From contig WELA01007202.1 in NCBI GenBank assembly GCA_009602735.1, positions 472,522 to 536,521 on the forward strand: a DNA stretch of 64,000 nucleotides, read 5' to 3'. Below the pieces are notes generated by a model, which worked only from the letters and a program-made list of their open reading frames with translations, did no database searches and was not told the DNA's origin. The stretch comes from Mesotaenium endlicherianum (Eukaryota > Streptophyta > Zygnematophyceae > Zygnematales > Mesotaeniaceae). Shown piece by piece: positions 45,923 to 59,099 of this stretch (position 1 is its first letter; the number at the start of each line of letters is the position of its first letter). The translations under genes and the position numbers were made by a program.

Positions 45923-46124
45923 ATGGAAGCCGAGATAGCGCTGGAAGAGAAAAAAAAAAATTCCCGTCGAAACACGATAAGCGACCGGGGGGTCAGGGCA
46001 GTACTGGGATGGGTGACCTACCCAATACGAAAAATTGCCCCAAATATATGATCCCAAAAATATATTCCAGCCACTAAAAAAAATTAAAATTCCTTGGTGA
46101 AACCGAGATCGGCTCCGATACCAA

Positions 46125-47065
46125 TATGACGTTTCTGCTTTTTGAGAGGATCTTTCCTCACTATTCAAGGAATATTTAATTCATGTGGAAGGAAAACCTG
46201 TATACTTGTGGAAATTGACGAATACTCGAAAGAGCGAAAGTGAAAACTAACGTAGAATGTGTGCTTGTGAGAGTTGCACTCACAATGACTCTGCAGGTAT
46301 TTATACCTGCACAACATGAGGCACTGGAGTGCTTCGAGTCACCACCTAGGGCACAAGTTCATGTTCAACGAAAACGGTCGAAGGGACGTGTCCCATTCGG
46401 CCGAATGCTCGAAACGCGCAGTTGGCCGTTTGGAGACTTTTCGCAGTTTCCGAAAAACCGTTTCGCGCCAAACGGGCGTTTTCGCGTTCTCGCGACTTTC
46501 CGAAAAAGTCGCGATTGATCGCGGAGTCGCGTACACATGCTTTCGTCATGAACCGGTAGTTTTAAAAGCTACTTTGGTCAATCGGTTAGGTGTGAACGTT
46601 TCAAACGAAAGTCGCGGGTTCGAATCCGCTCGGATGCAAAGCGACTTTGCATATTTTGTTTCGTTTGACTTTACGACTGTTTGTTCGTATTAATGATACG
46701 ACAGTTTCTTCGTATTACGACTAGTCGTAATCCGAAATCTGTGATTGTCCATTATTCGTAATAATGACAATCAAAGTAACTTAATCAAACAATGATTATT
46801 GAAATTATCATCTCATAATTATTCAAAGTAACTTTATGAATAATTATGTCGTTCTTTTGCGAAGTAGTCGAATTACGTTACGACGCTTTTTGCAATAGTA
46901 TCTCAGTCGTTTCGCCAATCGACCGGGAATTAATCGGCACACGTGTGTGGCGAATAATTCAATGTGATGCAATCATTTATCAAATAACTTATGATACATA
47001 GTATAACGTCTTTTAGGTAATTGGGAAAACGTCCCAAATACGCCTAAAAAGCTCAAATCGTTACA
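46125..47065 (-). repeat. D 5' LTR (941 bp)
   Basis: Same as the left LTR with scattered substitutions. Its first dinucleotide on the plus strand is TA instead of TG. The PBS (reverse complement of GGCTCCGATACCA, 46111-46123) adjoins on the gag side. Confidence 0.9.
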
Positions 47066-47070
47066 AGCTT

Positions 47071-48800
47071 ACTGCTCCTTGTCATCCCATAGCCACTTCT
47101 CCTGCTTCTTCAACATGTCCGTGAGCGGTGCACACACATTGGCAAATCCTTCAATGAAACGTCGATAATAATTTGCCATGCCGAGGAAGCTCCTGAGTTG
47201 AAGATTATCAGCAGGTACCGGCCAATCTCTAACTGCTTGCACCTTTTTCTGCTCCACCTTGACTCCTTCAGCTCCCACTATGTGCCCAAGAACTCAACCT
47301 CCTTGAGACGGAAGTCGTACTTGCTCATCTTCCCATATAACTTCTGATCTCTCAGAACCTCTAACACCTTCCTCAGATGCTCCACATACTCTACCAAGGT
47401 CTTCCAATAGATCAGGTGGTCGTCCAAAAATACCACCACAAACTGGTCCAAGTAGGGTCCGAAGATACTATTCATGAGTCCCATGAGTGTAGCAGGTGCT
47501 TTAGTTAATCCAAAAGGTATGACTGTGAACTCAAATAAACCATAGCGAGTCCTGAAAGCAGTCTTCAGAACGTCTCCTTCCAGAATTTGTACCTGGTGAT
47601 AGCCACTCCTCAAATCAATCTTCGAGAAATACTTCGCCCCGACAAGGCTGTCAATTGACTCGTCCACTCGTGGAAGTGGGTACCTGTTTTTGATAGTGAC
47701 CTTGTTGAGTGCCCAGTAGTCGACACACATCCTCATAGTCCCATCCTTTTTTGTCACAAATTAGATTGGCGCTGCAAATGGAGACTCGTTCGGTTGGATA
47801 GATCCCTTCTCCAATACCTCTGTCAGCTGCTTCTTCAACTCATCCATCTCCGCAAACGATTGACGGTAGGCGGGTCTCGCTGGTGGCTTGCTCTTTAGTT
47901 CCAACTCGATCTTGTGCTCCATAGCTCTCTGTGGAGGTAACCTGCAGGAAGCTCCTCAAGAAAAACGCACCTGAACTCCTCCAACAACGCCTTAATTTGG
48001 GCAGGCATCTCAGCAGGCTTCTTCTCTTGAGCAATTGGGCTCTGCTTCTTCTGAGCAAGGGGATCAGACACCGCTACTTGCTCCTCAAGCGATGTACATT
48101 CGCCCAGGCTGTTAGGATTCACGCTTGCTCCATCTAATGACCTGGCCAGGGCCACCAAAACGAGGTACATCTCCTTCACCTGATTCGCCCCACATCGCTT
48201 CTTAACTTGCAGGCTCGACAGAAAACAGTTACTTGTAGTCGTATCTACCTCCACGTGGTTTGCTGTCTCCATTCGACCATCACGCCCTTGGACCTTCACT
48301 TATCCTGTGCTCCAGTGCACTTGAGGGTTGGCTTTTCTCAGCCATGGTCGACCCAATATCACCTCATGGTGACCCAACTCTGCCTGCTCCATAACTTCCT
48401 TACTGCGGTGCCCCGCTACTTCCACGTGAATAGCTTTCGTAGGTGCACCACACTTGAGTTTCTGCCCATTCACCAAAATTGCCTCCTTAGGCACATCATG
48501 CTTCTGCATAGGGATTCGCCACTCTTTCACCAGCTTCTTGTGCACAAAGTTCGCACTTGCGCCAGTGTCGACCATACACTTCGCCTTGTTGCCGTCGACC
48601 ACTCCTTCCACGATGATAGGCGTGTCAACGTCTCGTCTTTCGCTTCTCGGCAGGCTCTTGGGGATAACCTCCTTGTCAGTTCTTTTCTTCACGCCAGTAG
48701 ACACCCCAGAACGACTTACTGGCGTCCTCCTTCTTCCTGCTGTTGAGGTTGCTTCGCCTTCACATGACAGTTTCAAGCCAGATGTCCAAGCTTGCCACAA
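47071..48800 (-). pseudogene. pol: B2 pol, protease and RT
   Basis: Reverse-strand match to B1: MVDTGASANFVH protease (DTG), [42 protein letters not shown] and FLDDHLIY. Frameshifts near 47278, 47760 and 47900. It keeps the RT palm segment that B1 has lost. Confidence 0.87.
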
Positions 48801-49542
48801 TTATAGCAGGGTCCCTCTCGGCTTAAAATTATGCTGCCTGCGTTGGTACTAAACAAGTCCCAACTCCATAGGTACTAGACCTTGAACACTCGGGCTTGGC
48901 GCTTGAGATCCAAAGTGTCGATATTCTCCAAAGTTGTGGTTGCTTCACTGCCTCTGACTATAATCCACAACGTTGACGCTTGTTGCCAATGCCATCAATT
49001 CTCCAAGACTGGTAGGGTCCTTGAGCGCCACTTTCTTGGCCACAGTTGGCTTGAGTGCCCTCTTGAACTTGTCCATCATCTTCGACTCATGCATAGATGG
49101 ACATTGAAGCACCAGCTCGTTGAAGCGCGATACATACTCTTGAAAGCTTGCTCGTTGACGAAGGCGCACCAACAGGTCTTGAGCGGTAGCCTCGGGTGCA
49201 ATAGGTTGAAATTGCCTCTTCAAGCCTATAGCTGATCAACAGTAGCAGGAGCTCAAGACAGGTGCTCTTCTCGTTCATGCCAAGCTCCAATTTTCTTCTT
49301 CAGCAAAGTAATCACAAAGGCGACTTGCCTGTCAGGCGTGAGCGCAGAATACTCCATAAACTTCTTCACTCCAAACATCCATCGATGAACAGGTGGCGAT
49401 CCACGCCAGTATACACTTCAGGCTTAGATGCACGCAATTCCAATGCGGGTGGAATAACTGGTTGCACCAGTGGGTTAACATGGATTGGTGGTACAACAGG
49501 TGCAGGTGTCGAACTCGTCGAAGCGGCATTCCCAACAACAAC
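48780..49542 (-). pseudogene. gag: B2 gag, degenerate and 5'-truncated
   Basis: Matches B1 Gag on the opposite strand (QEYVSRFNELVLQCPSMHES, LKPTVAKKVALKDPTSLG, PVVPPIHVNPLV). The N-terminus, PBS and part of the LTR are missing; gag joins the LTR remnant at about 49543 through an ACTCTCTCAA microhomology. Confidence 0.83.
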
Positions 49543-49674
49543 TCTCTCAATAGTCAACCAAATTCAATGAACTTTATTTCGAAATAACCACAAAAATGCG
49601 CTCTACACTTCTAGACAATCAAAACATAGTGTCATTGATTTCAAAATAGATCTTTATAAACCTGTGACCTTACG
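49543..49674 (-). repeat. B2 5' LTR remnant
   Basis: About 130 bp matching the first part of the family-B LTR, ending GACCTTACG beside A0 gag sequence. Confidence 0.8.
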
Positions 49675-50296
49675 AAAAGCCAGATGGTTGTTACAATGCA
49701 ATTGAAGAAGATTAGGTTGAGGACGATCAGAGTGATGAGTAAGAGTATGAGTATAATGCTATGCAGTCTAAAGGGAGAGGTGGATACTTTCGAGGTGGCT
49801 ACGGAAGAGGTGGTGGTAGGACTAAGCAAAGACCAGCCTCAACAACATCTGTTTACTACCATTGCCAGGAGTTGGGTCACTACAGAGAGCAGTGTCCTAC
49901 AAAGCACCTTCAAAAGTCAAGAGAAAGGACTAGCCTTTGAAAGACAGCAATCGTCAATAATCCTATCTACTGACTGTGAGGATGCTAGAGATACTCAGTC
50001 GTCGCTAGCTGCCCTCCTAGCGGGTATTTTGGGTCTTGCTGAACTAAATTCAATATGCAAACCTGACAAACAGATAAAGGAAACCATGAGCAATATAGAT
50101 CTTCAGAGAGTGCACACTTTGGATGGTCTTGTTCCACCTAATGTCTAATATATCTTTGCTAAGTCACAGAACAATGCAAAAGTCAGGAAAACACAATCCC
50201 CTCATTCCTATTGCATTGTATGATTGCAGGCAGGAAGGTGAGGACATTTATTGACAAAGGGGCGTCACAAACTTTTATCCATACCAACTTAATTAA
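49675..50296 (+). pseudogene. gag-pol: A0 gag 3' end and protease start
   Basis: Resumes A0 after B2: Gly/Arg tract, zinc-knuckle remnant YYHCQELGHYREQC, then the pol-frame sequence DARDTQSSLAALLAGI and a protease start in which the DGG motif reads DKG. Interrupted by A2 at 50297 within the protease. Confidence 0.85.
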
Positions 50297-51015
50297 TGTA
50301 ATGAATGAGTATATTGGTTGATATAGTATTCATTTAAATATTTTAGTTAAACAAGTTCAGCCTCCTGACCTTTAGTTAATATTGAGTCTGTTGGACTTTA
50401 TTAAATAACCAGTTTAATGACTCAGTCGGGGGCAGCAGGCTGAAGTCAACTCAGGTTAGCTTGCTGACACATTCTTTGACAGCCAGCTGACTTCCGTACT
50501 CGGTAGCAGCGAACTGCCTAGATATGCATCTAAGTGTGGTGTGCTAGATGAATGGCCAAATGACATCCTTAGGATGGATGGCGATTCGAGATGATGGGAG
50601 ATGGCGGTGGATTTGGTTAACCAAGGTCCTACCAACGTGGTTAACTCCCGGGTAGGCGGTGCCATCGCACTGGCCGTTGAACAGTAAACTCATTCCATGT
50701 ACATATGCTAGGTATTGCTCTCGAGTTCGGCATTCGGAAACGAGGCCAACTCTTTTGTACTTCTTACTGAGAGAGATCTGAATCCAAGGCGAGAAGCCAT
50801 TGATATGTAATGTCTCCTAGCCTTGCTTATGTGTGAGTTTACTGATTGCATTATTGATGCTAGTTTACTTCCATTTGACTTACGAGTATTGTCCACTGCT
50901 AGTGTGTTGTCTTTTGCTGTTTAATCATTTAACAGTAAATACCATAAAGATTACTTGCTGACATAAAGATCTTCATTAATTATTAATCGCCTTTTTAGTA
51001 AGTCGATTCATTTCA
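50297..51015 (+). repeat. A2 5' LTR (719 bp)
   Basis: TGTAATGAATGAG...GATTCATTTCA, diverged from A1 by scattered substitutions. Confidence 0.9.
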
Positions 51016-51049
51016 GTGGTATCGGACCTGTTATCACAGTCTTCTTTGT

Positions 51050-52519
51050 ATGGTAAGAACAAGGTCTCAAACTAGCAACTCCCGAGACATGGAGAACCAG
51101 GCTAACGAGAATGTCAAAAATCAGGCGGAAAGCCATGTAGCGGGAACCCGTACCTATTCTGAAGCAGTGGCACATACTGCAGCTAGAGAGGCTGCAGATG
51201 AGGTAGCTGCTATTGCCACAGTCGCAGCACAGCAGGCTGAGGAGGAGAGAGCCAGATTAGAAGTTGAACGATTAGCAAAGGCTGCTGAAGATATAGAAAG
51301 GAGAGAAGGACAGCCAGCGGACGACCGCACTGTCGAAGAACTTATGGCATCAAGAGCTATTATTCAAAACCCACCTCCTGCTGTACAACTCAATGTGCCC
51401 CTGGGTCAAATTCGTGACCGGCTGAATACGACAGGAAATGCTGCTGCAGGTGCGAGAGGGACTGTTGAGGACACTACTCAGCGAGTAGATGCCACTGCTG
51501 CTGCAGCATTTGCTAGACTCCCACCTCAGAGTGTAGACTTGATACCATTGTTCGTTCAAATGCAAGCGCAAATGGCGACCATGTATCAGTCCCAACAGGA
51601 GGATAAAAGAATCAAAATGTCTCTACTGCGGGACAGAGACCAACTGGGTTCTCAAACCACTGGTGGTGGTGGCAGAGGGTCTTGTAAGCCCAAGCCGAAA
51701 CCTCCCCAGGAATATGATCCTGAGGGTAACAAAAAGTATTACCTGATCAAGTTTCTCGCTGATGTGGAGCAGTGGCTGGAGAACTACCCAGAACTGCAAG
51801 ATCACGAGAAGGTCAGGCACACTGTTGCTCTACTGAAAGGCAGTGCAGCAGACTGGTGGCTGTACTGGAAAAGAGAGCGTAAGGCTCAACAACTCGGTGA
51901 CCCTACTTGGGTAGAGTTTGTCGAGAAACAGCATGAGAAGTTTGATGTGATCAATCAACAGGAGAAAGCTATCTATGCGATGATCTCGGTGACACAAAAG
52001 GAGACCACTTTTGTTGCTGAGCTTGCTCAAAAGTTCCAAGAGAACATGATGAAGCAGCCAGATTTGCCAAAGCGGTATAGGATAGCATACTTCAGGTATG
52101 GCTTGAAATTTGAAGTCTTCGGTCATTTTGCTAAAAAGAAGTATGAGAAATTGGCTGACTTGATCCAGGATGCTGATGCTTGGGATTAGCAGCAGTTCAA
52201 TCACAAGCGCCAGAGTAATGCTTTGGTGTCTAAGGTCGTCAAGAAGCCCCACGATTCCTACAATGCAATTGAAGGAGACCAGGCTGAGGATGATTTGGAT
52301 GATGAATATGGGTATGAGTACAATGCTATGCAGTCTAGAGGGAGAGGTGGCTTCACTCGAGGCGGCTATGGAAGAGGTGGTGGTAGGACTAAGCCGAGAC
52401 CAGCCTCAGCAAAATTGATTCGCTTCCATTGCCAGCAGCCAGGTCACTTCAGAGAGCAGTGTCCCGATTAGTACCTCCCAAAGGTCAAGAGAAAAGACCA
52501 GCCTTTAAAAGACAGCAAC
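51050..52519 (+). pseudogene. gag: A2 gag
   Basis: Close to A1 Gag from [13 protein letters not shown] through the capsid. A TAG at 52187-52189 replaces a Gln codon, and another TAG lies just after the zinc knuckle (FHCQQPGHFREQC). The TTTAAAA slippery heptamer is conserved near 52504. Confidence 0.9.
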
Positions 52520-55500
52520 AGTCTATCCTCCAGTCTACTGACTGTGAGGATGCTAGAGATAGTGAGTCGTCACTAGCTGCCCTCCTAGCAGGTATCATGG
52601 GTCCTGCTGAACTGGATTCACTGTGCATGCCTGACAACCAGATAAAGGAGACTCTCAGCAATATAGATCTCCAGACAGTGCACATTCTGGATGATCTTGT
52701 TCCACCTGATGTCCAACATTTCTTTGCTAAGTCAGGAGAACAATGCGAAAGTCAGGAAAAGACAGTCCCCCCTATCCTACTGCATTGCATGATTGCAGGT
52801 AGGAAGGTGAGGGCATTTGTTGACGGAGGGGCGTCACATACTTTCATCCATAAGGACTTAATTAAGCGGTTAAGGCTGCCTACTGTCCCCCAAGGGAATA
52901 GAAAAATATTCCTTGAAGATGCCTCAAGTATCCCGAGAGGAATTACAACCAAGCCTATTGAGGTCCAGTTAGGTTCTGGCATTGCAGTTCTAATTGAAAC
53001 GCTTACATTAAAGGTACTCAACACTGGCTTCTATGATCTTGTGCTAGGCAGGTCCTGGCTTAATAGACATCAAGCTGAAGTGTGTTGGAGCAGAGGTACA
53101 GTTAAAGTGAGAGGAGCCAGTGATGGGCAGACTGACTTGGCACCCACCAGTGCTCTTCCTCTTGTCCTGTATGGATGGCAAATGAAGGAAAAGAAGAGGC
53201 TTCCAGGAGGATGCAAGTTGCTGAATGCAATGGAGTTCGTCNTTTGCTGAATGCAATGGAGTTCATCGACAGCTGGAATCAGAAGGAAGACAAGATATTC
53301 TGTCTGTTGCTAAGAGAGGTACCTCCTCAACCTGAAGAAGTGGTTGAGAAAAAGGTAAGCCCTCCGGAGCACCCTACTGCTGCAAAAATTGTTGCTCACT
53401 ACACTAATGTTTTCAATATGCCTCCAGGACTACACCTAAGAGGGAAGTGGATCACAAGATTGACTTATTACCTGGGAGTCAACCACCCTGGCAACGCACT
53501 TATGGCTTGTCTTATGTGGAGAGCGAAGAGTTGAAAACAAAATTTGCAGAGCTTGACGTTACATCTCCCCCAGTAAATCACCTTATGGCGCACCTATCCT
53601 CTTTGTTAAGAAGAAGGATGGGAGTATGCGGATGTGTGTTGATTACAGAGCTCTTTACAGAATTACAGTAAAGAACAAGTATGTTTTACCCAGAATCAAG
53701 GACTTGCTTGATACCCTGTCTGGTGCTAAAGTGTTCAGTAAGATAGATCTCAAGAGTGGTTATCATCAAGTCAGAATTGCTGAGGAGGATGAACACAAGA
53801 CTGCCTTTTGCACACGTTATGGACACTATGAGTTCAACGTGATGCCATTCGGACTGACTAATGCTCCTGCAACCTTCACGGGTGCTATGAATGACATTTT
53901 CAGACCTTACCTGGATAAGTTTGTGCAAGTCTTCCTGGATGATATTTTAATTTTCTCTAAGGATGAAGCTCAGCTTGCTGAACACTTAAAGACAGTCATG
54001 GACACTTTGAGAAGGAACCAGTTGTATGCTAAAATGAGCAAGTGTGATTTCTTCAAAGAAAGTATTGAATTTGTGGGCCATGTTGTCAGCAAAGAAGGCA
54101 TTAGTGAGGATCCTAAAAAGATCCAGGCCATAAGGGATTGGCCTATACCACAATCCGTCCCCGAAGCTAGATCCTTCCTTGAGTTGGCTAAGGAGATTCA
54201 TTGAGAATTATTCTACAAAGGCCAGTAAATTGACTGACCTTACCAAGAAAGACATAGGGTATGCGTGGGGGGATGAGCAGCAGGCTGCCTTCCAGCCCCT
54301 TAAAGATGCTCTTTGTTCTGCCCCAGTACTAGCCGTGTATGACCCCAGCAAATCTGTGCAGGTGGTTACTAATGCCTCTAAGTTTGCCATGGGAGCTATT
54401 TTGTTGCAACCTGCTGACAAAACCACAAAGGATGGTAAGGTAAAGCAGGAGTGGCATTTTGTGTTGTATGAGTCTATGAAATTTTATCCAGCTGATTGAT
54501 TACTCGGTGCATGATTAAGAGCTGCTAGCAATCATTCATGTGCTCAAACAGTGAAGAGCATACTTATATGGTAAAGCTTTTAAGGTGATTACAGATCATC
54601 TAGCTCTGACTTACTTTCGGAAGAAGTCCAAGCTGTCAAGGACAGAGAGCCGCTGAAGCCAGACGCTGGAGCAGTTTCAAGTCCAGACTGACTACAATCC
54701 AAGAAAGTCGAATCCTGCTGATGCACTCTCTAGAAGACCTGACTTGCAAGAAGGAACTCTAACCAGCCTGCTGTAGATAAAGTCCTTTGTCCTCTCACTT
54801 CACTAAAGGTGAAAAAATCCTTCCTTGAACAACTTAGGAAAGCCTACCTTTCTGACCCAACATTTGAGCCCAGCCCCACTGATGGTGTGTGTCCCGCTAC
54901 TACACTTGGGTATCGACTTAAGGGTGGGGTCTGGGTGACTGAAATCACTTCAGGCAGGCTGAAGCTGGTCATTCCTAATAACTTGGACACATGGTCCCTT
55001 TTACTTAGTCAAGCACATGAGAGTTTACTGGGTGGGCATTTGGGGCAGACCAAAACTGTTGGCAAACTGGCAAAACATTATCATAGGGAGGGATTACCTC
55101 GGGAGGTCTTGAATTATGTTAAGTCCTGTGACCAGTGCCAAAGGAATAAGTTTAGGCACACACCACACTGAGGCCTCTTGCAACCGCTGCCCATCGTAGC
55201 TGGCCGCTAGGAAACAATATCCATAGACTAGGTGGTAACACTACCAAGAACAGCCAATGGGCATGATTTGATACTGGTAGTCGTGGATAAACTGACAAAA
55301 ATGGTCATTTTCATCCCCACAACTGTCAAAATAAGTGCACTCGAAACAGCGAGACAGTTCTACAACCATGTTGTATGCCAACATGGGCTACCATCATATC
55401 ATCTCAGACAGAGACTCAAAATTTACCTAGAAGTTCTGAAGAGCTTTGATGGGGTTAATGGGAGTCAAGCACCTGCTCAGCACAGCAAACCACCCTCAGA

Positions 55501-56074
55501 TTGATGGGCAAACTGAAAGAACTAACCGAGTTCTGCAAGAGGTACTTAGAGCCTATATTAACCAAAAACAAGATAATTGGGATGACCTGTTACCTCAAAT
55601 CCAATTTGCGGTCAACAGTGCGGTGCACGCGTCAACGGGCAAGACTCCTTTTGAACTAAGCCTGGGTAGAGTCCCTAAGTCTCCTTCAGATGTCCTAGGG
55701 GAGTCCTCAACTCACCCTGAAGGGATTGACAATCCGGTCTCCCTCCAATTAAAATAAGACTTTGCTGACACCCTGTCAAAAGTCCAACAGAACCTGCACA
55801 AAGTCCAGGCAAACCAACAAAAATACGCTAATTAGCACGGTCGAGAACTGACATTTTTTAAGGGCGATTTGGTCAAACTGCATTCTCAGCACCTGTGCCT
55901 ACCTGGTGTAATCAAGAAAAAGCTTGGTCCTGTCTGGGTCTGTCCATTATTCGGTGGTGCGCCGTGTCGGTCAGAATGCTTACAAACTGAACATGTCAGT
56001 AGAATATAAGGGTCACCCGGTCTTTAATGTCTCCTTCCTGGAACCATACATCAAAGGTGACATACTGTTCAGAG

Positions 56075-57557
56075 CAGGGTTACGCCGTACGCTTGTAAGC
56101 TCAGTTTGACTAATACGCTAGTTTGCTTAGATCGAGGTTCAAAAAAATGGACTAGTTCGCTTGATTTGCCTAGTACGCTAACGTCATGACGACGTCGACG
56201 TGAAATAGCTACGACGTCGACGTTCCATGTCGATCACATGTGTAAAAGAATTACGTTGTGTAAGTCCTTTTTCTAGTTCAAAATGGCTAGTCTCTTTTTT
56301 AAAAAGCTTCCGGAAGTTTTTGCTGCCCGCTTTGCAGTGAAAGCTCGTGAAAATGTATTGGTCCTCTTTCAGGACATCCGGCGAAAGCTGACGGGTTTGA
56401 AGCACCGCCACCGATTGCAAAGGATGGAGCGTAACCAAACTGCCATAGATAATGATTCGGGAGTTGGGAGTTCAGTTAATCTTGAATTGATTAATCTTCA
56501 ACATTGAGATGGTTGAAGTGGGAAGGCCGCTCAGCAGACCTTCTTTGATATACTTGTTAACGAGCTTAGTACTTAACATAATGTGTAAGATATTATGAAG
56601 ATCTGTTTTGAAATTAATGAGGTCTGCATAAGATATTAGAAGCACCCATAATCATCAAACATGTAAGAATTGCGAAGTACCTATAATTGCCTCTTAGAGA
56701 TAAACTGCGCAGTAGAGCCTCTGCGAAAAACGTGTTGGAGAACACTAGAAGGGCCGCTTAGCAAAGGCTCTTTTTAGTACTTATGTAGGCTATTATTTCA
56801 ATGAGAAGGCTTAGAAGTAACTTTGATTCTTAATTGTGTACAATACGCTTCAATGAAGAAGTGTAAAGAGGATTTAACCATTTAACAAGCATGCGTTTAC
56901 CCACCTTACTAGAGTTGGTTGTCCACTTTTCACAGTCGGTTGGTTTTACTTGGCCTTTTTCGAGGTGGTTTTTACCTCATAAATAAAGGTGGCAATTTGC
57001 GTGCTCGTCAATTTTGGAGCCTCAATTATAAATCATATTTATAGTATATTTATTATATTAATACAAACATTGATTCAACAATGAATTAAATTTAAGTCCT
57101 ATAACCTCAATATTGTACCTCCATAGCCACATATAAAAAATACATTGCGCCAAATCTTTCATAATTCTATCTTACAAGCATGACAAACCAGGTCCAGCCT
57201 AAATGCTAAAGTTCATGAGCTAATAGCTTCGCAACAAGTGAAGCAACCAACTTGTAAGAATGCCTTGAGACCTCTCATATACCTCTTTTTGCCTGCATAA
57301 ACAAACACATGCAATCCACATTGAGTTCACATCGTCAATTCAAAGGAAAGCAAGAGCTACAATGCCGGAGAGCACATACAAAGAGGGAGAGAGAAAGAGG
57401 AAAGAGATGTCAAGAGAAGAGAGGAAGAGTAAGAGTGGGAAAGAGGGGAGAGCGGGAGAGAAGTAACGACAAGGAGAGAGAGTGTGACAAGCATGTTGCT
57501 GCTGCAGCTCCAACGACCCTTTGACATACGGCAACAGCTGACAGCGCGCACACATGA

Positions 57558-57630
<73 letters not shown>

Positions 57631-58846
57631 NGCCAACTAGCCAGCCCGCCACGTACCAGCTGCTCAGGGGATATGTTTGGGAGCAAGATAGCCCATGCAG
57701 GCCGTCCAAGGAGCCCCCCTTCCTTTCTCCTTCCCCTTTTAAGGAGTAGGAGGGGCAGCAAGGGAAGGAGGAGGTGCAGGAGCAGGAGGAGATGTGACCA
57801 TAGAGGAGGTACAAGTGCCAAAGCAAGTGCAGGAGGAGGAGGAGGAAGAGGTGCAACAGGAGATTCAGAGGTTCAGCAGGACGAAGAGCAGGGAGAGGAG
57901 GCGAGAGATTAGCAGAAGCAGGGACGAGCTACAACCCAGCCAGTCCAGGGATGAGTCGCCAGCTCGGGGGTAAGGCCCAGGGCAAAGGTACCGCCGGCCC
58001 AGCCTTGATCTGCAGCCCAACGGCAAGCCACAGCTAGCCAGCCCAGGGCAGTACGGGGTGCTACAGCCTAGCCCGGGGTAAGAACTAGAGCCAGTCCAGT
58101 CGTGAGCTGCAACCCAGTATGCCCCTGCCGGCAAAACCTAGGCAACCTTGGCTCTCTGTCCTCTCCTCGTCCTTGGCAGCTCCCTAGCAAAACAAGCAAG
58201 ATAATTCTGAAACACCAGCCCTAACAACACCTCGACACATGGCAACAACTGCCTGATACATAGCAACTGTCGCAAGCACACAGAAAAGGAGAGTTTTTTA
58301 GATAAGAGAGGGAGAGAAGAGGGAGAGGAGAGAGGGAGAATGGGGGAGGAAGCAAGAAAGAGCATAAGTGCACTGAGATGGGGGATGGGACGAAAAAGAG
58401 AGACAGTGTTGCAAGACAAACTAAACAAACCTAGGACGACATGGTTGCGGCTGCACATATGTCCACGGTTGCAAAGTTCGAGTTGATGGGGGTTGTGCAG
58501 TGAAGAACTGTGCAACTGCACTGATGCGAGCAACGTTGCCGCTGCCTTGCCAAAGTATTGGCAAAAGCCAAAACATTGGCGATTGAATTTTGCAGAAATT
58601 CACAGTACCCGTTATTGCTGCAAGAACCTAACACACAAACCTGTACATTTTTGATCCCGTCGATTGACGCGTTTCTTAACCTCACGAGCGAAACAAGTCG
58701 ACGGGAAAAGATTCGACGGTATTGGACTTGATTCGGGCGGCGCGCATGCGTGAAATTTTACTCGTACGCTTAGTACGGGCGAACCGACTCAGTACGCTTA
58801 AATAAGCGTACGAAGCTTGGCCTGTACGGCGTACGATGTAACCCTG
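56075..58846. mobile_element. hAT-like non-autonomous DNA transposon (2.77 kb)
   Basis: Ends are inverted: CAGGGTTACGCCGTACGC on the left and, reverse-complemented, CAGGGTTACATCGTACGC on the right. The 8-bp target duplication is GTTCAGAG (56067-56074) / GTTCACAG (58847-58854); the A1 target reads GTTCACAG. Both ends carry repeated TACGCT-like subterminal motifs. No transposase domain was recognised. Confidence 0.85.
57556..57630. repeat. (GA)n microsatellite ending in an N
   Basis: About 75 bp of nearly pure GA followed by N at 57631, an assembly seam. A broader GA-rich tract precedes it (57380-57480). Confidence 0.95.
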
Positions 58847-59099
58847 GTTCACAGGTTGGTTACCTGTCCAACCGGGACCGGTCCCCGCTGTCCGGGATGG
58901 TGACCCTGAGGAATATGAGGTAGAGGAGATTTTAGACGCTCGCTCTGACTGTCGATCATCTAAATATGTCATGAAGTATCTGGTCAGATGGAAGGGTTAC
59001 GACGCCTCTTAGGTTACTTGGAAATTAAAAGACCAGCTGACCAATGCCAAAGGGGCGTTGAATCGGTTCCACCTTCGGGCGGCTGGCACCCCTCCCTAA

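Larger units (their letters stand above)
40425..47065 (-). mobile_element. element D: degenerate Ty3/gypsy element with 941-bp LTRs
   Basis: LTRs at 40425-41365 and 46125-47065. The 5-bp target duplication AGCTT is perfect (40420-40424, 47066-47070). PBS, short gag, pol fragments with a divergent chromodomain, and PPT are all on the minus strand. Gag lacks a zinc knuckle and pol is broken, so it is non-autonomous. Confidence 0.9.
29546..49674 (-). mobile_element. element B2: reversed, degenerate family-B element with three nested insertions
   Basis: Reading right to left: partial 5' LTR (49674-49543), gag, PR, RT, RNase H, integrase, chromodomain, 3' LTR (30168-29546). Interrupted by element D (40425-47065), a solo LTR (38462-39164) and element C (30194-37692). 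A segment of about 125 bp at the RNase H start is present twice around 40300-40424 and 47071-47170, a tandem duplication. It sits inside A0 gag with loss of several hundred bases of gag at the junction. Confidence 0.85.
52490..59099 (+). pseudogene. pol: A2 pol, interrupted by hAT insert
   Basis: Follows A1 Pol domain by domain: protease [11 protein letters not shown], a single N at 53242 with a duplicated TTGCTGAATGCAATGGAGTT, RT ([24 protein letters not shown]), RNase H, HHCC finger, integrase core and, after the transposon at 56075-58846, a chromodomain at about 58900-59096. At least ten frameshifts or stops. Similarity to A1 remains about 90% by eye. Confidence 0.9.

Noticed and set aside
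56283-56507. hAT transposase fragment in the transposon inside A2
   Set aside because: The 74-codon ORF shows no recognisable BED, catalytic or dimerisation motif.
57484-57912. ORFs through the GA microsatellite
   Set aside because: Reading frames made of alternating Arg-Glu or Ser-Leu from (GA)n, with an N inside.
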